Shown one piece after another: positions 43,532 to 52,528 of a stretch of 64,000 nt of DNA (position 1 is its first letter; each line of letters starts with the position of its first letter). A program made the position numbers and the translations under genes. The stretch is from Anaerolineaceae bacterium (GTDB lineage Bacteria > Chloroflexota > Anaerolineae > Aggregatilineales > Phototrophicaceae), in assembly GCA_020634135.1 (NCBI GenBank), contig JACKCG010000001.1, positions 186,001 through 250,000 of the forward strand. The letters are read 5' to 3'. The notes below the pieces were generated by a model. It had not been told where the DNA came from, did not search any database, and worked only from the letters and a program-made list of their open reading frames with translations.

Positions 43532-44914
43532 CTAGACGGTAGCAACCGGCAGGGCAGCGGCTGGAATTCTTTGTGGGTCGCGCATGTGAATTTCCATCTG
43601 GATACCATGTTTCGGACGCAGAGTTATCAGTGGTTCGGGAGTGATGGTTTGTCCTGGCAGCAGCGATAGATGGTAGCGCTGCATCATTGTCGCCAGTACC
43701 AGGCTGGCTTCCATCGTGGCAAACTGGTTGCCGATGCAGATTCGTGGGCCACCACCGAAGGGGAAATAAACGTGGCGTGAGATGTTCTTCTCCACCTCAG
43801 GGATGAAACGTTCCGGCCTGAAAACTTCCGGTTCATCCCAGTAATCCGGGTGGTGATGCATGACGTATGCGCTCATCAGCACCACATCACCTGCTCGGAT
43901 AGGATACCCGCCGATTTCTACATCCTGAATCGCTTCCCTTGTGATGATCCATGCCGGCGGATACAGACGCATGGATTCCTTGATGACCATTTCTGTATAC
44001 GGCAGGTTGGGCAAGTCGGTTAATTGAGGGAGTCTACCGCCCAGGATGGTATCAAGTTCGGTGATGAGTTTAGCTTCAATAGCGGGGTGCTGTGCCAGGA
44101 GATAACACGTCCACGCCAGCGCATTGGCAGTAGTTTCATGACCAGCGATAAACAGGGTCATGGCTTCGTCACGTACCTGTTTGTTGGACATGCCGCCGCC
44201 ATCTTCTTCATCTACTGCTAGCAACAGCATGGAAAGCAGGTCGCCGGTATCGTTGCCAGACTGCCGCCGCTCATTGATGATGCCCATGATCGTGTCTTCA
44301 AGCAATTGGGCGGCACGGCGGCGCTTGCGGTTGGCTGGTGTGGGCATCCAATCCGGCAGATGAATCAGTTGGGTGATGCGCTGACCGGCTGTTTCGATTC
44401 CAATCGTAACGGCTTCTCCCAAGGCATCGGATTTATTGGAGACATCGGTATCAAACAACGTTTTGGCGACAATCCGCATCGTGAGTTCCATCATGTCGTG
44501 CGAGATATCGCGCTGCTGCCCCGTTGACCAGCCCGACAGCATGTCATCAGTGAAATCCACCATCACTCCGGCATAGGTTGCGATTCGATTGTGATGAAAC
44601 GCGGGCTGCACCAACCGGCGCTGGCGTTTATGCGATTCGCCATCGTTCGTTAGCAAGCCATTACCGATGGCCTGCTTTGTGTTTTTCTTCAGCATGGCTG
44701 ATTTGTGGAACAGGTCTGAATGCTTGACCAGTACCTGCTGGATATAATCCGGGTGGTTAAGTTGGTAAAGGTGGCGCGGTCCCAGGCGAAAATGCACAAT
44801 GTCGCCGTATTGTTCCCGGTTGTGAACCAGAAAATCGAGACGCTGTTGTTGTAGGTTTTTCAGGTTTAACATTGGGAAGAGAGGCCGTGGCCCCGGCGGA
44901 TACTGGTTGTGCAT
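43532..44914 (-). CDS. Cytochrome P450
   Basis: The 460-residue protein has all P450 hallmarks: the I-helix FIAGHETTANALAW, the K-helix ESMRL (ExxR), the PERF motif and the heme-binding loop FPFGGGPRICIGNQFA with Cys393 as the iron ligand. The layout resembles soluble CYP102/CYP4-like class II-type monooxygenase domains and it lacks a membrane anchor or fused reductase. No ferredoxin or reductase gene is nearby, so the electron donor and substrate are unknown. ATG 44914 is preferred over 44923, as AAAGG abuts the latter. Confidence 0.95.
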   Translation of the reverse strand: MHNQYPPGPRPLFPMLNLKNLQQQRLDFLVHNREQYGDIVHFRLGPRHLYQLNHPDYIQQVLVKHSDLFHKSAMLKKNTKQAIGNGLLTNDGESHKRQRRLVQPAFHHNRIATYAGVMVDFTDDMLSGWSTGQQRDISHDMMELTMRIVAKTLFDTDVSNKSDALGEAVTIGIETAGQRITQLIHLPDWMPTPANRKRRRAAQLLEDTIMGIINERRQSGNDTGDLLSMLLLAVDEEDGGGMSNKQVRDEAMTLFIAGHETTANALAWTCYLLAQHPAIEAKLITELDTILGGRLPQLTDLPNLPYTEMVIKESMRLYPPAWIITREAIQDVEIGGYPIRAGDVVLMSAYVMHHHPDYWDEPEVFRPERFIPEVEKNISRHVYFPFGGGPRICIGNQFATMEASLVLATMMQRYHLSLLPGQTITPEPLITLRPKHGIQMEIHMRDPQRIPAAALPVATV

Positions 44915-45042
44915 TGCGACCATCCTTTACAGCCCGGCAGTTTATAGACACTGTGACTATAAATAGGATATGTAAAAAGCGTGGTTGGGTCAAGGTATGT
45001 CCGGTGTAAAACTGTAAATTGACTGTAAATTCCTTGCTGGCA

Positions 45043-45840
45043 CTAATGCCGGAAGAAGTGATCGAGGATTCGCACGGTATCGGCCAGTTTTTCCAGGTAG
45101 CTGTAATGGCCGGCGCCCGTGAAGACGACCAACCCGGCGTCCGGGATCGTCTGCTCTAATAGCTTGCCATGTCTCAGGGGGGTATCTGCATCCTGGTCGC
45201 CCCACAGGAGCAGCGTTGGGGGCTGAACTCGTGCCGCGTAGGGCAGTAGGTCCTGATTGACAACCTTGACAAATGTTTCGCGCATCACTCCACTGACCGC
45301 CTGAAAATCTGCCGAACCATAGCGCCGGTTATACCAGTCGCGCAGCCGATCCGACAGGAAACTCAGACCACCAGTTTGCAGGCTGCTGCGAAGTGCTTTA
45401 TAGGCTTTTAGCCTTAACTGCCCGCTAGTTGAGGATTTGGGGAGAACTCCGGCGCTGTCGGCCAGCGCAATTTTGTGGATGCGCTCCGGGTGTTCCGCTC
45501 CCAGGATGAGACCCAGACGCCCGCCGAAAGAATGTCCGAAAAGATACACTTTGTCGAGTCCCTGGTCATCCAAATAGCTTAGAATAAAATTCGCATAGTC
45601 AAACACAGACCAGACAACAGGCGGTGCTTCACTGTTCCCAAAACCCGGCAAATCCGGCACATAGACCCGGAAACCACGCCCCGCCAGTTTCTCTGCCAGC
45701 GGCCATACCAGCGTACTGTTCGCGCCCCAACCATGCAGCAGTGCCACCGGTTCACCTTCGCCACCGATCAGATGGGTTATTCGCAGGGACTGAACTGAGG
45801 TGACGTTCACTGTAGGAGCTATACCAGTAGGGGCGCTCAT
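45043..45840 (-). CDS. Alpha/beta hydrolase
   Basis: The 265-residue protein has the alpha/beta hydrolase order: oxyanion loop LLHGWGANSTLVW, nucleophile elbow LFGHSFGGRLGLI (Ser), acid in LLLWGDQDADTP (Asp), and the catalytic His in GAGHYSYLEKLA. No signal peptide, so cytoplasmic. Its ATG overlaps the stop of the MurA-like gene by four bases, so the two are translationally coupled; a shared role with the MurA-like protein, perhaps in envelope metabolism, is possible but not shown. The substrate is unknown. Confidence 0.88.
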   Translation of the reverse strand: MSAPTGIAPTVNVTSVQSLRITHLIGGEGEPVALLHGWGANSTLVWPLAEKLAGRGFRVYVPDLPGFGNSEAPPVVWSVFDYANFILSYLDDQGLDKVYLFGHSFGGRLGLILGAEHPERIHKIALADSAGVLPKSSTSGQLRLKAYKALRSSLQTGGLSFLSDRLRDWYNRRYGSADFQAVSGVMRETFVKVVNQDLLPYAARVQPPTLLLWGDQDADTPLRHGKLLEQTIPDAGLVVFTGAGHYSYLEKLADTVRILDHFFRH

Positions 45841-47099
45841 TCGGCGATAATCCTTGCACCCAGTTTCTGCAATTTTGAAAACACGTTGCCAAACGTGCGC
45901 TCAATTGCCTGCGCATTGTCTATCACCGTTTCGCCTTGCGCTACCAGCGCCGCCCCTAACATTCCCAGCCCGGCACGCACATCAGGGGAGTCGAGGTACA
46001 CCCCGTGTAGCGAAGTTGGCCCAATGACAATGGCGCGATGCGGGTCGCACAGAACAATCTGCGCACCCATCGCCTTAAGTTTATCCACAAACAACAGGCG
46101 GTTATTAAAGAGTTTCTCATGGATCAGTACCGATCCCCGTGATCGGGTTGCGATCAGTGTTGCTATTGCCACCAGATCGGATGGGAAAGCCGGCCAGGGA
46201 GAAGTCTCGACAGTCAGGTCAGCATCTTCAATCTGATTTGAAGGTGTGAACGACTCGTGCCGGGTGACGAATAGACGTGTCGGTTCTACATCCAACCGGA
46301 GGCCAAGCTGTTTGTAAACTTTTTCGATCATTCGCATATCTGGCGCGTGGATGTTTTCAATCTCGATCCGCCCGCCGGAAAGCGCCGCAATGGCCGCGAT
46401 ACTGGCCGCTTCAATATGGTCGGGGCCGATCGTTACCTCGACACCCTTAAGTTCCGTCACGCCCTTTACACATAGCCGATTTGAACCGATCCCGCTTATG
46501 CCCACACCCATTGAGACAAGCATCAAGGCGAGTTCCCGGACATGCGGTTCACAGGCGGCGTTGTAGATCGTCGTTTCTTTACCCAAGCGACTTGCCAGCA
46601 TCATCACAATTGCCGTCGCTGTGACGCTGGCTTGCGAGAGAATGATCTCTTTTTTGTCCCAGGTTGCTGGTTGGCAGATCAATGCGCCATTGTCAAGCTT
46701 GATGTCCAACCCCAGGTCACGGAATGCTTCCAAGTGAGTACGAATGCGACTTAAGGGAAAGTCTATCTCAATGCGAACATACTGCCGCCGTACAAGTACC
46801 GGTGCAAGGTAGAGCAGGGCGCTCACCAGGCCGTTAGTATCCGCCTGATTCAGGTCGCGCTTGTTAATCTGAGCAGTCTGGATTGTCACTTGGGTCTGGT
46901 CTGCCCATTCAAAAGCTGCGCCCAGCCGCCCGGCGACCTCCAGCATACTGTCAATTGTGGTCGTGCGTGGCATATTCCTCAGCGTCACCGGTTCATCGGT
47001 CATCAGGCTAACCGCTAGCAGTGCCAGTGCCGCGTTGGGGTTGCCAGATGTAGAGTAAACGCCATTCAATTCCTGTCCGCCTTCAACACGAATTCGCAT
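45837..47099 (-). CDS. MurA/EPSP-synthase-fold protein lacking MurA catalytic residues
   Basis: The 420-residue protein aligns along its length with UDP-GlcNAc 1-carboxyvinyltransferase: a VEGGQELNG start, RIRTHLEAFRDLG, the FPSDL aspartate loop, LIHEKLFNNRLLFVDKLKAMGA and DVRAGLGMLGAALVAQG. However, the SGAKN motif reads SGNPN (Lys22 replaced by Pro21), and the PGGC loop with the catalytic cysteine is deleted, leaving IEIDFPLSRIR. So true MurA activity is doubtful. The frame is open upstream to 47591 but without protein-like content; ATG 47099 (MRIRVEGG) fits the fold. Overlaps the downstream hydrolase by four bases. Confidence 0.85.
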   Translation of the reverse strand: MRIRVEGGQELNGVYSTSGNPNAALALLAVSLMTDEPVTLRNMPRTTTIDSMLEVAGRLGAAFEWADQTQVTIQTAQINKRDLNQADTNGLVSALLYLAPVLVRRQYVRIEIDFPLSRIRTHLEAFRDLGLDIKLDNGALICQPATWDKKEIILSQASVTATAIVMMLASRLGKETTIYNAACEPHVRELALMLVSMGVGISGIGSNRLCVKGVTELKGVEVTIGPDHIEAASIAAIAALSGGRIEIENIHAPDMRMIEKVYKQLGLRLDVEPTRLFVTRHESFTPSNQIEDADLTVETSPWPAFPSDLVAIATLIATRSRGSVLIHEKLFNNRLLFVDKLKAMGAQIVLCDPHRAIVIGPTSLHGVYLDSPDVRAGLGMLGAALVAQGETVIDNAQAIERTFGNVFSKLQKLGARIIAE

Positions 47100-47261
47100 A
47101 AGCCCTCGCAGTTTTGAATTTTGGTGATTATAGCAGTTTTGAGACTGTACTTGGTGGGTTAATTCAGCCCTAATCTTTCTTTGTCCATAACCGTTTACAT
47201 TTGCTTGACGCCTCTCACGTGCGGCGGTAGGATGCAAGGGATAAACACAAGGCGGAACATC

Positions 47262-48176
47262 ATGATTGAAGTTGAGAATCTCACTAAACATTTTGGAACA
47301 CATCTGGCAGTTGACCATGTTTCGTTTACCGCACAACCGGGCGAGATCGTTGGGTTGCTCGGCCCAAACGGTGCCGGGAAGACCACCACAATGCGGATGC
47401 TCACCGGATTCATGCCCCCGAGCGATGGTACGGCTCGTGTCGCCGGGTTTGATGTGTTGGCTGATTCGCTGGCGGTACGCCAGAGTGTGGGCTACCTGCC
47501 AGAGCATGTACCTGTCTACCCGGATATGACGGTATATGGTTATATCAGTTTCTGGGCGCGGCTGCGCGGCGTCAGAAATGTGCGCCAGCATGTGGATGCC
47601 GCTCTTGAACGGGTGCAGCTAACAGATCGACGCAAAATGCTGGTGCGGCATCTTTCTAAGGGACTGACACAGCGTTTAGGGTTGGCGCAGGCCCTCGTTC
47701 ATGATCCCCCCGTAATTATTCTGGATGAGCCGACGATTGGTATTGATCCTCAGCAGGTGATTGAAGTGCGTGATACGATCCGCCAGCTTGGGGAAAATCA
47801 TACCGTTCTATTCAGCACACACATTCTTTCAGAAGCCGAGCAGGTATGTGACCGGGTAGTGATTATCCAGCAGGGTCGTGTAGTTGCCCAGGGCGCACCC
47901 GCCACACTGCGCCAGCAGTTGCAGTCCGGGGCACATCTCTATGTTGAAGTGCGCGGGGCGAATGAAGCCAAAATCCGCGAGATTTTGAACCCGCTGCGTG
48001 ATATTCAAGCCATTGAGCCGCAAGGGAACGGCTTTTCACTGCGGGTGAAGCCAGGTAAAGACCTGCGGGCTGCGGTAGCGGAGCGGGTGATGGCGGCAGG
48101 CGTTTCCCTGCTGGAACTCCGCCCGGTAGCAATGACTTTAGAAGACATTTTCCTGGATATTATTAAAAGGAATTGA
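47262..48176 (+). CDS. ABC transporter ATPase (GldA-like)
   Basis: The 304-residue ATPase begins MIEVENLTKHFG and has Walker A GLLGPNGAGKTTTMRML, signature LSKGLTQRLGLAQAL and Walker B VIILDEPTIGID, followed by the C-terminal extension typical of ABC-2 type exporters. It heads a four-gene operon with a permease, a GldG-like protein and a DUF4340 protein, an arrangement related to the GldA/F/G gliding set of Bacteroidetes but widespread outside it. Substrate unknown. The frame is open from 47181, but the homologous start is ATG 47262. Confidence 0.9.
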   Translation: MIEVENLTKHFGTHLAVDHVSFTAQPGEIVGLLGPNGAGKTTTMRMLTGFMPPSDGTARVAGFDVLADSLAVRQSVGYLPEHVPVYPDMTVYGYISFWARLRGVRNVRQHVDAALERVQLTDRRKMLVRHLSKGLTQRLGLAQALVHDPPVIILDEPTIGIDPQQVIEVRDTIRQLGENHTVLFSTHILSEAEQVCDRVVIIQQGRVVAQGAPATLRQQLQSGAHLYVEVRGANEAKIREILNPLRDIQAIEPQGNGFSLRVKPGKDLRAAVAERVMAAGVSLLELRPVAMTLEDIFLDIIKRN

Positions 48177-48178
48177 TG

Positions 48179-48904
48179 ATGGGCGGCATTCTAACTGTAT
48201 TCAGGCGTGAGGTCGGGCAGTACTTCGCTTCTCCTGTCGCCTATTTGATTGCCTTTGCGCTGCTACTGATTACGGGGCTATTGTTCAACACTGATCTGAC
48301 CTACAGTATGCGCGTAAAACCGGCGGAGGCAGCGTTAATCCCCGGTTTCCTATCGTTTGCGCTGGTGTTCTTTGCGCCGCTGCTCACCATGCGGTTGTTG
48401 GCCGAAGAAAAACGGGAAGGGACTCTCGAACTGCTGCTCACCGCCCCGGTTCCGGACAGTTCGATTGTCTTCGGTAAATTTCTGGGCGCCTGGTTCTACT
48501 ACTCCCTTCTGCTGGTTTTGACTTTCATCTACCAGTTTATCCTGCTAGCAATCGCCCAGCCTGACATCGGCCATGCCATTAGCGCTTACCTGGGAATCTG
48601 GTTATACGGCGGCGCGTCGCTGGCAGTGGGGATGCTGTTTTCAGGGCTGACAGAAAACCAGATTGTCGCTGCTTTCCTGGGCATGACAGCGCTCATGTTT
48701 CTGTGGCTGGGCGACCTGGCGGGGCAGATTGTCGCGAATCTCGATCTTGCGTACGTGCTGCGGCAGCTATCGCTCCAGGGTCACTTTTCAACTTCGTTTG
48801 CCGTCGGTTTATTGCGGGCAGAGGATGCAGCCTATTTTGTTGGCATCATCGCGGTGATGCTGTTTATCACCATTCGTGTTGTGGAATCCCATAGGTGGCG
48901 CTGA
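48179..48904 (+). CDS. ABC-2 type permease (GldF-like)
   Basis: The 241-residue membrane protein has six hydrophobic segments. The N-terminal VFRREVGQYFASPVAYLI and the RLLAEEKREGTLELLLTAPV stretch between the second and third helices are signatures of the GldF/NosY type of ABC-2 permease. ATGs at 48176 and 48179 are both possible after AAGGA; spacing favours the second. Overlaps or abuts its neighbours on both sides, showing a tight operon. Confidence 0.88.
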   Translation: MGGILTVFRREVGQYFASPVAYLIAFALLLITGLLFNTDLTYSMRVKPAEAALIPGFLSFALVFFAPLLTMRLLAEEKREGTLELLLTAPVPDSSIVFGKFLGAWFYYSLLLVLTFIYQFILLAIAQPDIGHAISAYLGIWLYGGASLAVGMLFSGLTENQIVAAFLGMTALMFLWLGDLAGQIVANLDLAYVLRQLSLQGHFSTSFAVGLLRAEDAAYFVGIIAVMLFITIRVVESHRWR

Positions 48905-50538
48905 TGCGAAAAAACGATGCAATCACTCTGACACGTCAGGCAATCGGCCAGTGGGCGAGTTATCTCGGTGGCATTGGCCTGGTAATGGGTATTATCGGCT
49001 TTATCTGGCAGGGGGGCTTCACCCCGTTGATAGTTGCGATCCTGTCCGTGGGTGCCGGGGGTATCCTTTTGTGGGCACTCTTCGCCCCTCGTGATTTTGC
49101 GAACTTCGTGACAGGGCGTCAGGCGCGGGCCGGCACATTATCGGTATTTTCCTCGCTCCTGATGATCGGGATTGCGGTGCTGATCTACACGCTGCTGCAG
49201 CGATCAGTGATTACGCTCGATATGACGCAGGCAAGCCGTTTTACACTGAGTCCGACGACGGAATCCCTGTTGCAGCGCGTGACCCGTCCGATACGGATTA
49301 CGGGGTTTTATTCACCGAGCGCTTTGCAGTTGCGTTCTGTGGATGACGAGTTCTTCCGGTTGTATACAGTGGCGACGAATGGTCTTATTGAGCGGGTGTA
49401 CATTGACCCGGATGAACAACCTGCGATGGCACAGTTGTATCAGGTGAGCTATGACGGGGCAGTGTACATTTCGTTTCTTACCGAAACTGGCGAGGTTGAC
49501 TTTACCACACTGGCGCGAGTGCCGAGCAGCGACAACCAGGAACGTGACATGACGCAGGCGATCGCCCGCCTCCTGATTTCTGGCACACTCAAAGTTTACT
49601 TTGAAACCAGTCACGGTGAATTGGATGCACTCGATACATCTCAGCAGGGGCTTTCCGGCATTCACAACGGGATTCAGGAAAGTGGGCTGATTACAGGCTC
49701 ACTCAGCCTGATGGAACTGGCTGCCACCGGTCAGGCCGTTCCTGGAGATGCGTCAGCCATAATTCTGGCGCGGCCTATCACACAGTTTTCGGCGGAGGAA
49801 GTCGCTGTACTGGATGCCTATTTGCAGCGTGGCGGTGGGGTGTTCATTATGGCTGACGTATTGTTTAATGAAAACCCGTTTCTGAGTCAGAACAGCCTGT
49901 TCAACCAATATATCTGGGACAACTATGGTATCCGGGCGGTGGATGCGGCAGTAGTAGATGCCACTGCCAGTGAACGCACACCTCTTGATGTGATCAGCGC
50001 GGTGGTCTTCGGCGCTACTGACATCGGGGCGCGGTTGGACCCTGCGAATAATACCGCCACGCTCTTCAGCATCGCGCGTGTGTTACAGGTCAATGATACC
50101 CCGCCAGGCAATGTGGCAAATGGCCGCGTAATTTTATCGTCCGAGCAGAGCTATGGCGAGACGAATTTACGTTTGTTAGGTGAAACCAATACCTACTCGC
50201 CGGACGATGAAGACCTCCCCGGCCCGCTGACGACCGTGGCCTGGGCTTGGGACCAAACCTCAAATGGCAGGATTTTGCTGGTTGGCGACTCGGATTTTGT
50301 GACCAATGGTCTTATTTTGACTGGTGGAAACAGCATTTTGTTCACCGATGGTCTGTCATGGTTGACCGGGCTGGGTGAACAGATCCAGTTTGGGGTTCAG
50401 GCTTACTCGGTGGGGCTGCCATTGGTTTTTCTGGATACGCAAACATTAGATATTGTCGCTTTTGTGACCGTTATTCTGATGCCGGGACTGGTGTTGGTGG
50501 CCGGGTTTGTGGTCTGGCTAAGGCGGGTACGCGCATGA
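48904..50538 (+). CDS. GldG family auxiliary protein of an ABC transporter
   Basis: The 544-residue protein has about three membrane helices near the N-terminus, a large extracytoplasmic region (about residues 110-515) beginning TLDMTQASRFTLSPTTESLL, which is the ABC_transp_aux/GldG signature, and a C-terminal membrane helix. DUF4350-like features such as AVLDAYLQRGGGVFIMAD lie in the middle. It probably works with the upstream ATPase and permease on the outer face of the membrane. The ATG at 48904 overlaps the upstream stop by one base, with AGGTGG before it. Confidence 0.85.
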   Translation: MRKNDAITLTRQAIGQWASYLGGIGLVMGIIGFIWQGGFTPLIVAILSVGAGGILLWALFAPRDFANFVTGRQARAGTLSVFSSLLMIGIAVLIYTLLQRSVITLDMTQASRFTLSPTTESLLQRVTRPIRITGFYSPSALQLRSVDDEFFRLYTVATNGLIERVYIDPDEQPAMAQLYQVSYDGAVYISFLTETGEVDFTTLARVPSSDNQERDMTQAIARLLISGTLKVYFETSHGELDALDTSQQGLSGIHNGIQESGLITGSLSLMELAATGQAVPGDASAIILARPITQFSAEEVAVLDAYLQRGGGVFIMADVLFNENPFLSQNSLFNQYIWDNYGIRAVDAAVVDATASERTPLDVISAVVFGATDIGARLDPANNTATLFSIARVLQVNDTPPGNVANGRVILSSEQSYGETNLRLLGETNTYSPDDEDLPGPLTTVAWAWDQTSNGRILLVGDSDFVTNGLILTGGNSILFTDGLSWLTGLGEQIQFGVQAYSVGLPLVFLDTQTLDIVAFVTVILMPGLVLVAGFVVWLRRVRA

Positions 50539-51083
50539 ACCGGAAAACATTCCTGATCCTGTTCGCGCTTTTTATCCTTCTGGCTGCTGTGATCGCGCTT
50601 CAGGAGGCTCAGTTTGGGCAGCAGGCCGCTGAAAATGCTGCCGATGCTGCCCGGTCACGGGTCTATCCCGGCCTGGCTGTGCTGGACATCTACGCGATCC
50701 GATTGTCTTTTCCGGGCCTTGAAAAAGCGTTTACACTTAGCCGTGATGCGAATGGTGAGTGGACGGCCCCAGATAGTGCTGGGGTGCTGGATACGGACGC
50801 TGCTACCAATATTGCCCGCAGCATCGTGCTGCTCACCTATCAGCGGACAATTCCGTTAGCTGAATCAGCGGATTTGAGCGAATATGGGTTTGGTGAGTAT
50901 GCCGTATTCGCAGTGGAAGTCCTGCTGACGAATGGGGAAGGCCACGCGCTGGCCGTTGGCGCGGTCAATGCGAGCCGCTCTGCGTATTACGCTTTAGTGG
51001 ATAACTACAATGACATTTACCTGGTTGATCGTGGTGCGCTCGATTTTCTCATCACGCAGTTGCGGACTCCGCCATTAACTTGA
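50535..51083 (+). CDS. DUF4340 domain-containing protein
   Basis: The 182-residue protein has an N-terminal membrane anchor (MNRKTFLILFALFILLAAVIAL) followed by an extracytoplasmic beta-rich domain with LEKAFTLSRDANGEWTAPD and LAVGAVNASRSAYYALVDN segments typical of DUF4340. These proteins follow GldG-like genes in such operons. ATGA overlap with the GldG-like gene. Length is at the short end for the family. The rpoD promoter overlaps its stop codon. Confidence 0.82.
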   Translation: MNRKTFLILFALFILLAAVIALQEAQFGQQAAENAADAARSRVYPGLAVLDIYAIRLSFPGLEKAFTLSRDANGEWTAPDSAGVLDTDAATNIARSIVLLTYQRTIPLAESADLSEYGFGEYAVFAVEVLLTNGEGHALAVGAVNASRSAYYALVDNYNDIYLVDRGALDFLITQLRTPPLT

Positions 51084-51108
51084 CAACATTTTAAAATTGC
51101 GTTATTGT
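51080..51108 (+). promoter_or_regulatory. Likely sigma-70 promoter of rpoD
   Basis: TTGACA (51080-51085) overlaps the DUF4340 stop codon; TATTGT (51103-51108) follows after 17 bases and matches the -10 box at four positions. It leaves a leader of roughly 165 bases before rpoD, in which no recognised RNA element was seen. Confidence 0.5.
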
Positions 51109-51279
51109 GTAATTTCGGTGTCAGCCGGTAGCGTATTCTACTGGGTAGTTCTGCTTGGCGACCTCAAGTTATCGTCAACCGCTCATTTCGTATCATAATT
51201 GTATCAGATAGAGTGAGGGATTATACTCTAACCTTGTTGTGAGTCGTTAGAGGCAGGGTTTAGAGTCCGTAAGTGCGTT

Positions 51280-52524
51280 ATGCTGATGATACAGGACAAA
51301 GACGAGCTTCGTGCTCAACTCATAAAAAAAGCCCATGACAAGGGCGTTGTAACCTATGATGATATTCTCGCCGTTCTGCCAGAGGCTGAACGTGATGTTG
51401 CCCTATTAGACGACATCATGGACAGTTTGTTTGATGCCGGGGTGATGGTGGTTCCCGGTGGGCAGGATAGTATGAGTTCGGGCGACAATGATGACGAGAC
51501 CATCACCCTGGAAATGCCACGTGTCCAGGATGAAGAGGATGAGTTTTCGGCATTTGATCTGGATGATGATGACCTGATTGAGGATGCGGGATACCAACAG
51601 GCGCTTGATACAGATGATGTGGTCGGGCTGTATTTGAAAGAGGCCGGGCGCGTACCGCTTCTGACGGCGGACGAGGAAGTTTCCCTGGCGAAGCGGATGG
51701 AAGCGGCAGAGCTGGCGAAGGAACAGCTTGAAGCCTATGGTGAGTCACTCCCAGCAGATGATGTTTATGATTTAAAGGACATCGTGATTGACGGGGAACT
51801 TGCCCAGGAACATCTCATCAGGGCGAATGCGCGGTTGGTGATTAGCGTGGCGAAGAAGTACATTGGCCGGGGCGTGCCATTCCTGGATCTGATTCAGGAA
51901 GGGAACATCGGTTTGATTCGGGCCACCAACAAGTTCGAGTACCAGCGCGGTCATAAATTCAGTACCTATGCAACCTGGTGGATTCGCCAGGCAGTTAGCC
52001 GGGCAGTGGCCGACCAGGGGCGGACGATTCGTGTGCCGGTGCATATGGGCGACCAGCTTAACCGGATGCGGCGAGTGCAATTGCAGCTGCTGCAAGACTT
52101 GGGGCGTGAACCATCCATTGATGAATTGGCCGAAGGCATGGAAACTACGCCCGACAAAATCGAGAACTTACTCGAAATCGCCCGCCATCCAGTTAGCCTG
52201 GAGACACCGATTGATGAAGAGGGTGATTCAACGTTTGGCGATTTCGTGGAGGATGTTAACAGTCCCGCTCCTGCGGAGGAAGTGGCGACCCACTTGCTGC
52301 ATGAACAGTTGGAAACTGCCTTGCAGCGCCTGCCACCCCGTGAGGCCCAGATTTTGAAGTTGCGCTACGGTCTGGAAGACGGGCGGGTGTACACCTTGGA
52401 AGAGGTTGGGCAGACCATTGGTGTCACTCGTGAACGGGTGCGCCAGCTTGAAGCCCAGGCATTAAATCGCTTGCGCCAGTCGTCTGCGCATGTTATTCTG
52501 CGCGACTACTTGTACGAGGAGTAG
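51280..52524 (+). CDS. rpoD: RNA polymerase primary sigma factor (RpoD/SigA)
   Basis: The 414-residue protein has all regions of a primary sigma factor: region 1.1 (residues 1-60) with AHDKGVVTYDDILAVLPEAE, an acidic linker, region 1.2 (DVVGLYLKEAGRVPLLTADEE), region 2 with the KFEYQRGHKFSTYATWWIRQAV promoter-melting helix, region 3, and region 4 with TLEEVGQTIGVTRERVRQLEAQALNRLR for -35 recognition. Length is in the range of Bacillus SigA. It is the first gene of a run of four tightly packed genes. Confidence 0.96.
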   Translation: MLMIQDKDELRAQLIKKAHDKGVVTYDDILAVLPEAERDVALLDDIMDSLFDAGVMVVPGGQDSMSSGDNDDETITLEMPRVQDEEDEFSAFDLDDDDLIEDAGYQQALDTDDVVGLYLKEAGRVPLLTADEEVSLAKRMEAAELAKEQLEAYGESLPADDVYDLKDIVIDGELAQEHLIRANARLVISVAKKYIGRGVPFLDLIQEGNIGLIRATNKFEYQRGHKFSTYATWWIRQAVSRAVADQGRTIRVPVHMGDQLNRMRRVQLQLLQDLGREPSIDELAEGMETTPDKIENLLEIARHPVSLETPIDEEGDSTFGDFVEDVNSPAPAEEVATHLLHEQLETALQRLPPREAQILKLRYGLEDGRVYTLEEVGQTIGVTRERVRQLEAQALNRLRQSSAHVILRDYLYEE

Positions 52525-52528
52525 TCTC

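Noticed and set aside
47100..47591. Upstream extension of the MurA-like frame to 584 residues
   Set aside because: It overlaps the divergent ABC ATPase gene and the intergenic promoter region; the homologous MurA start is ATG 47099.
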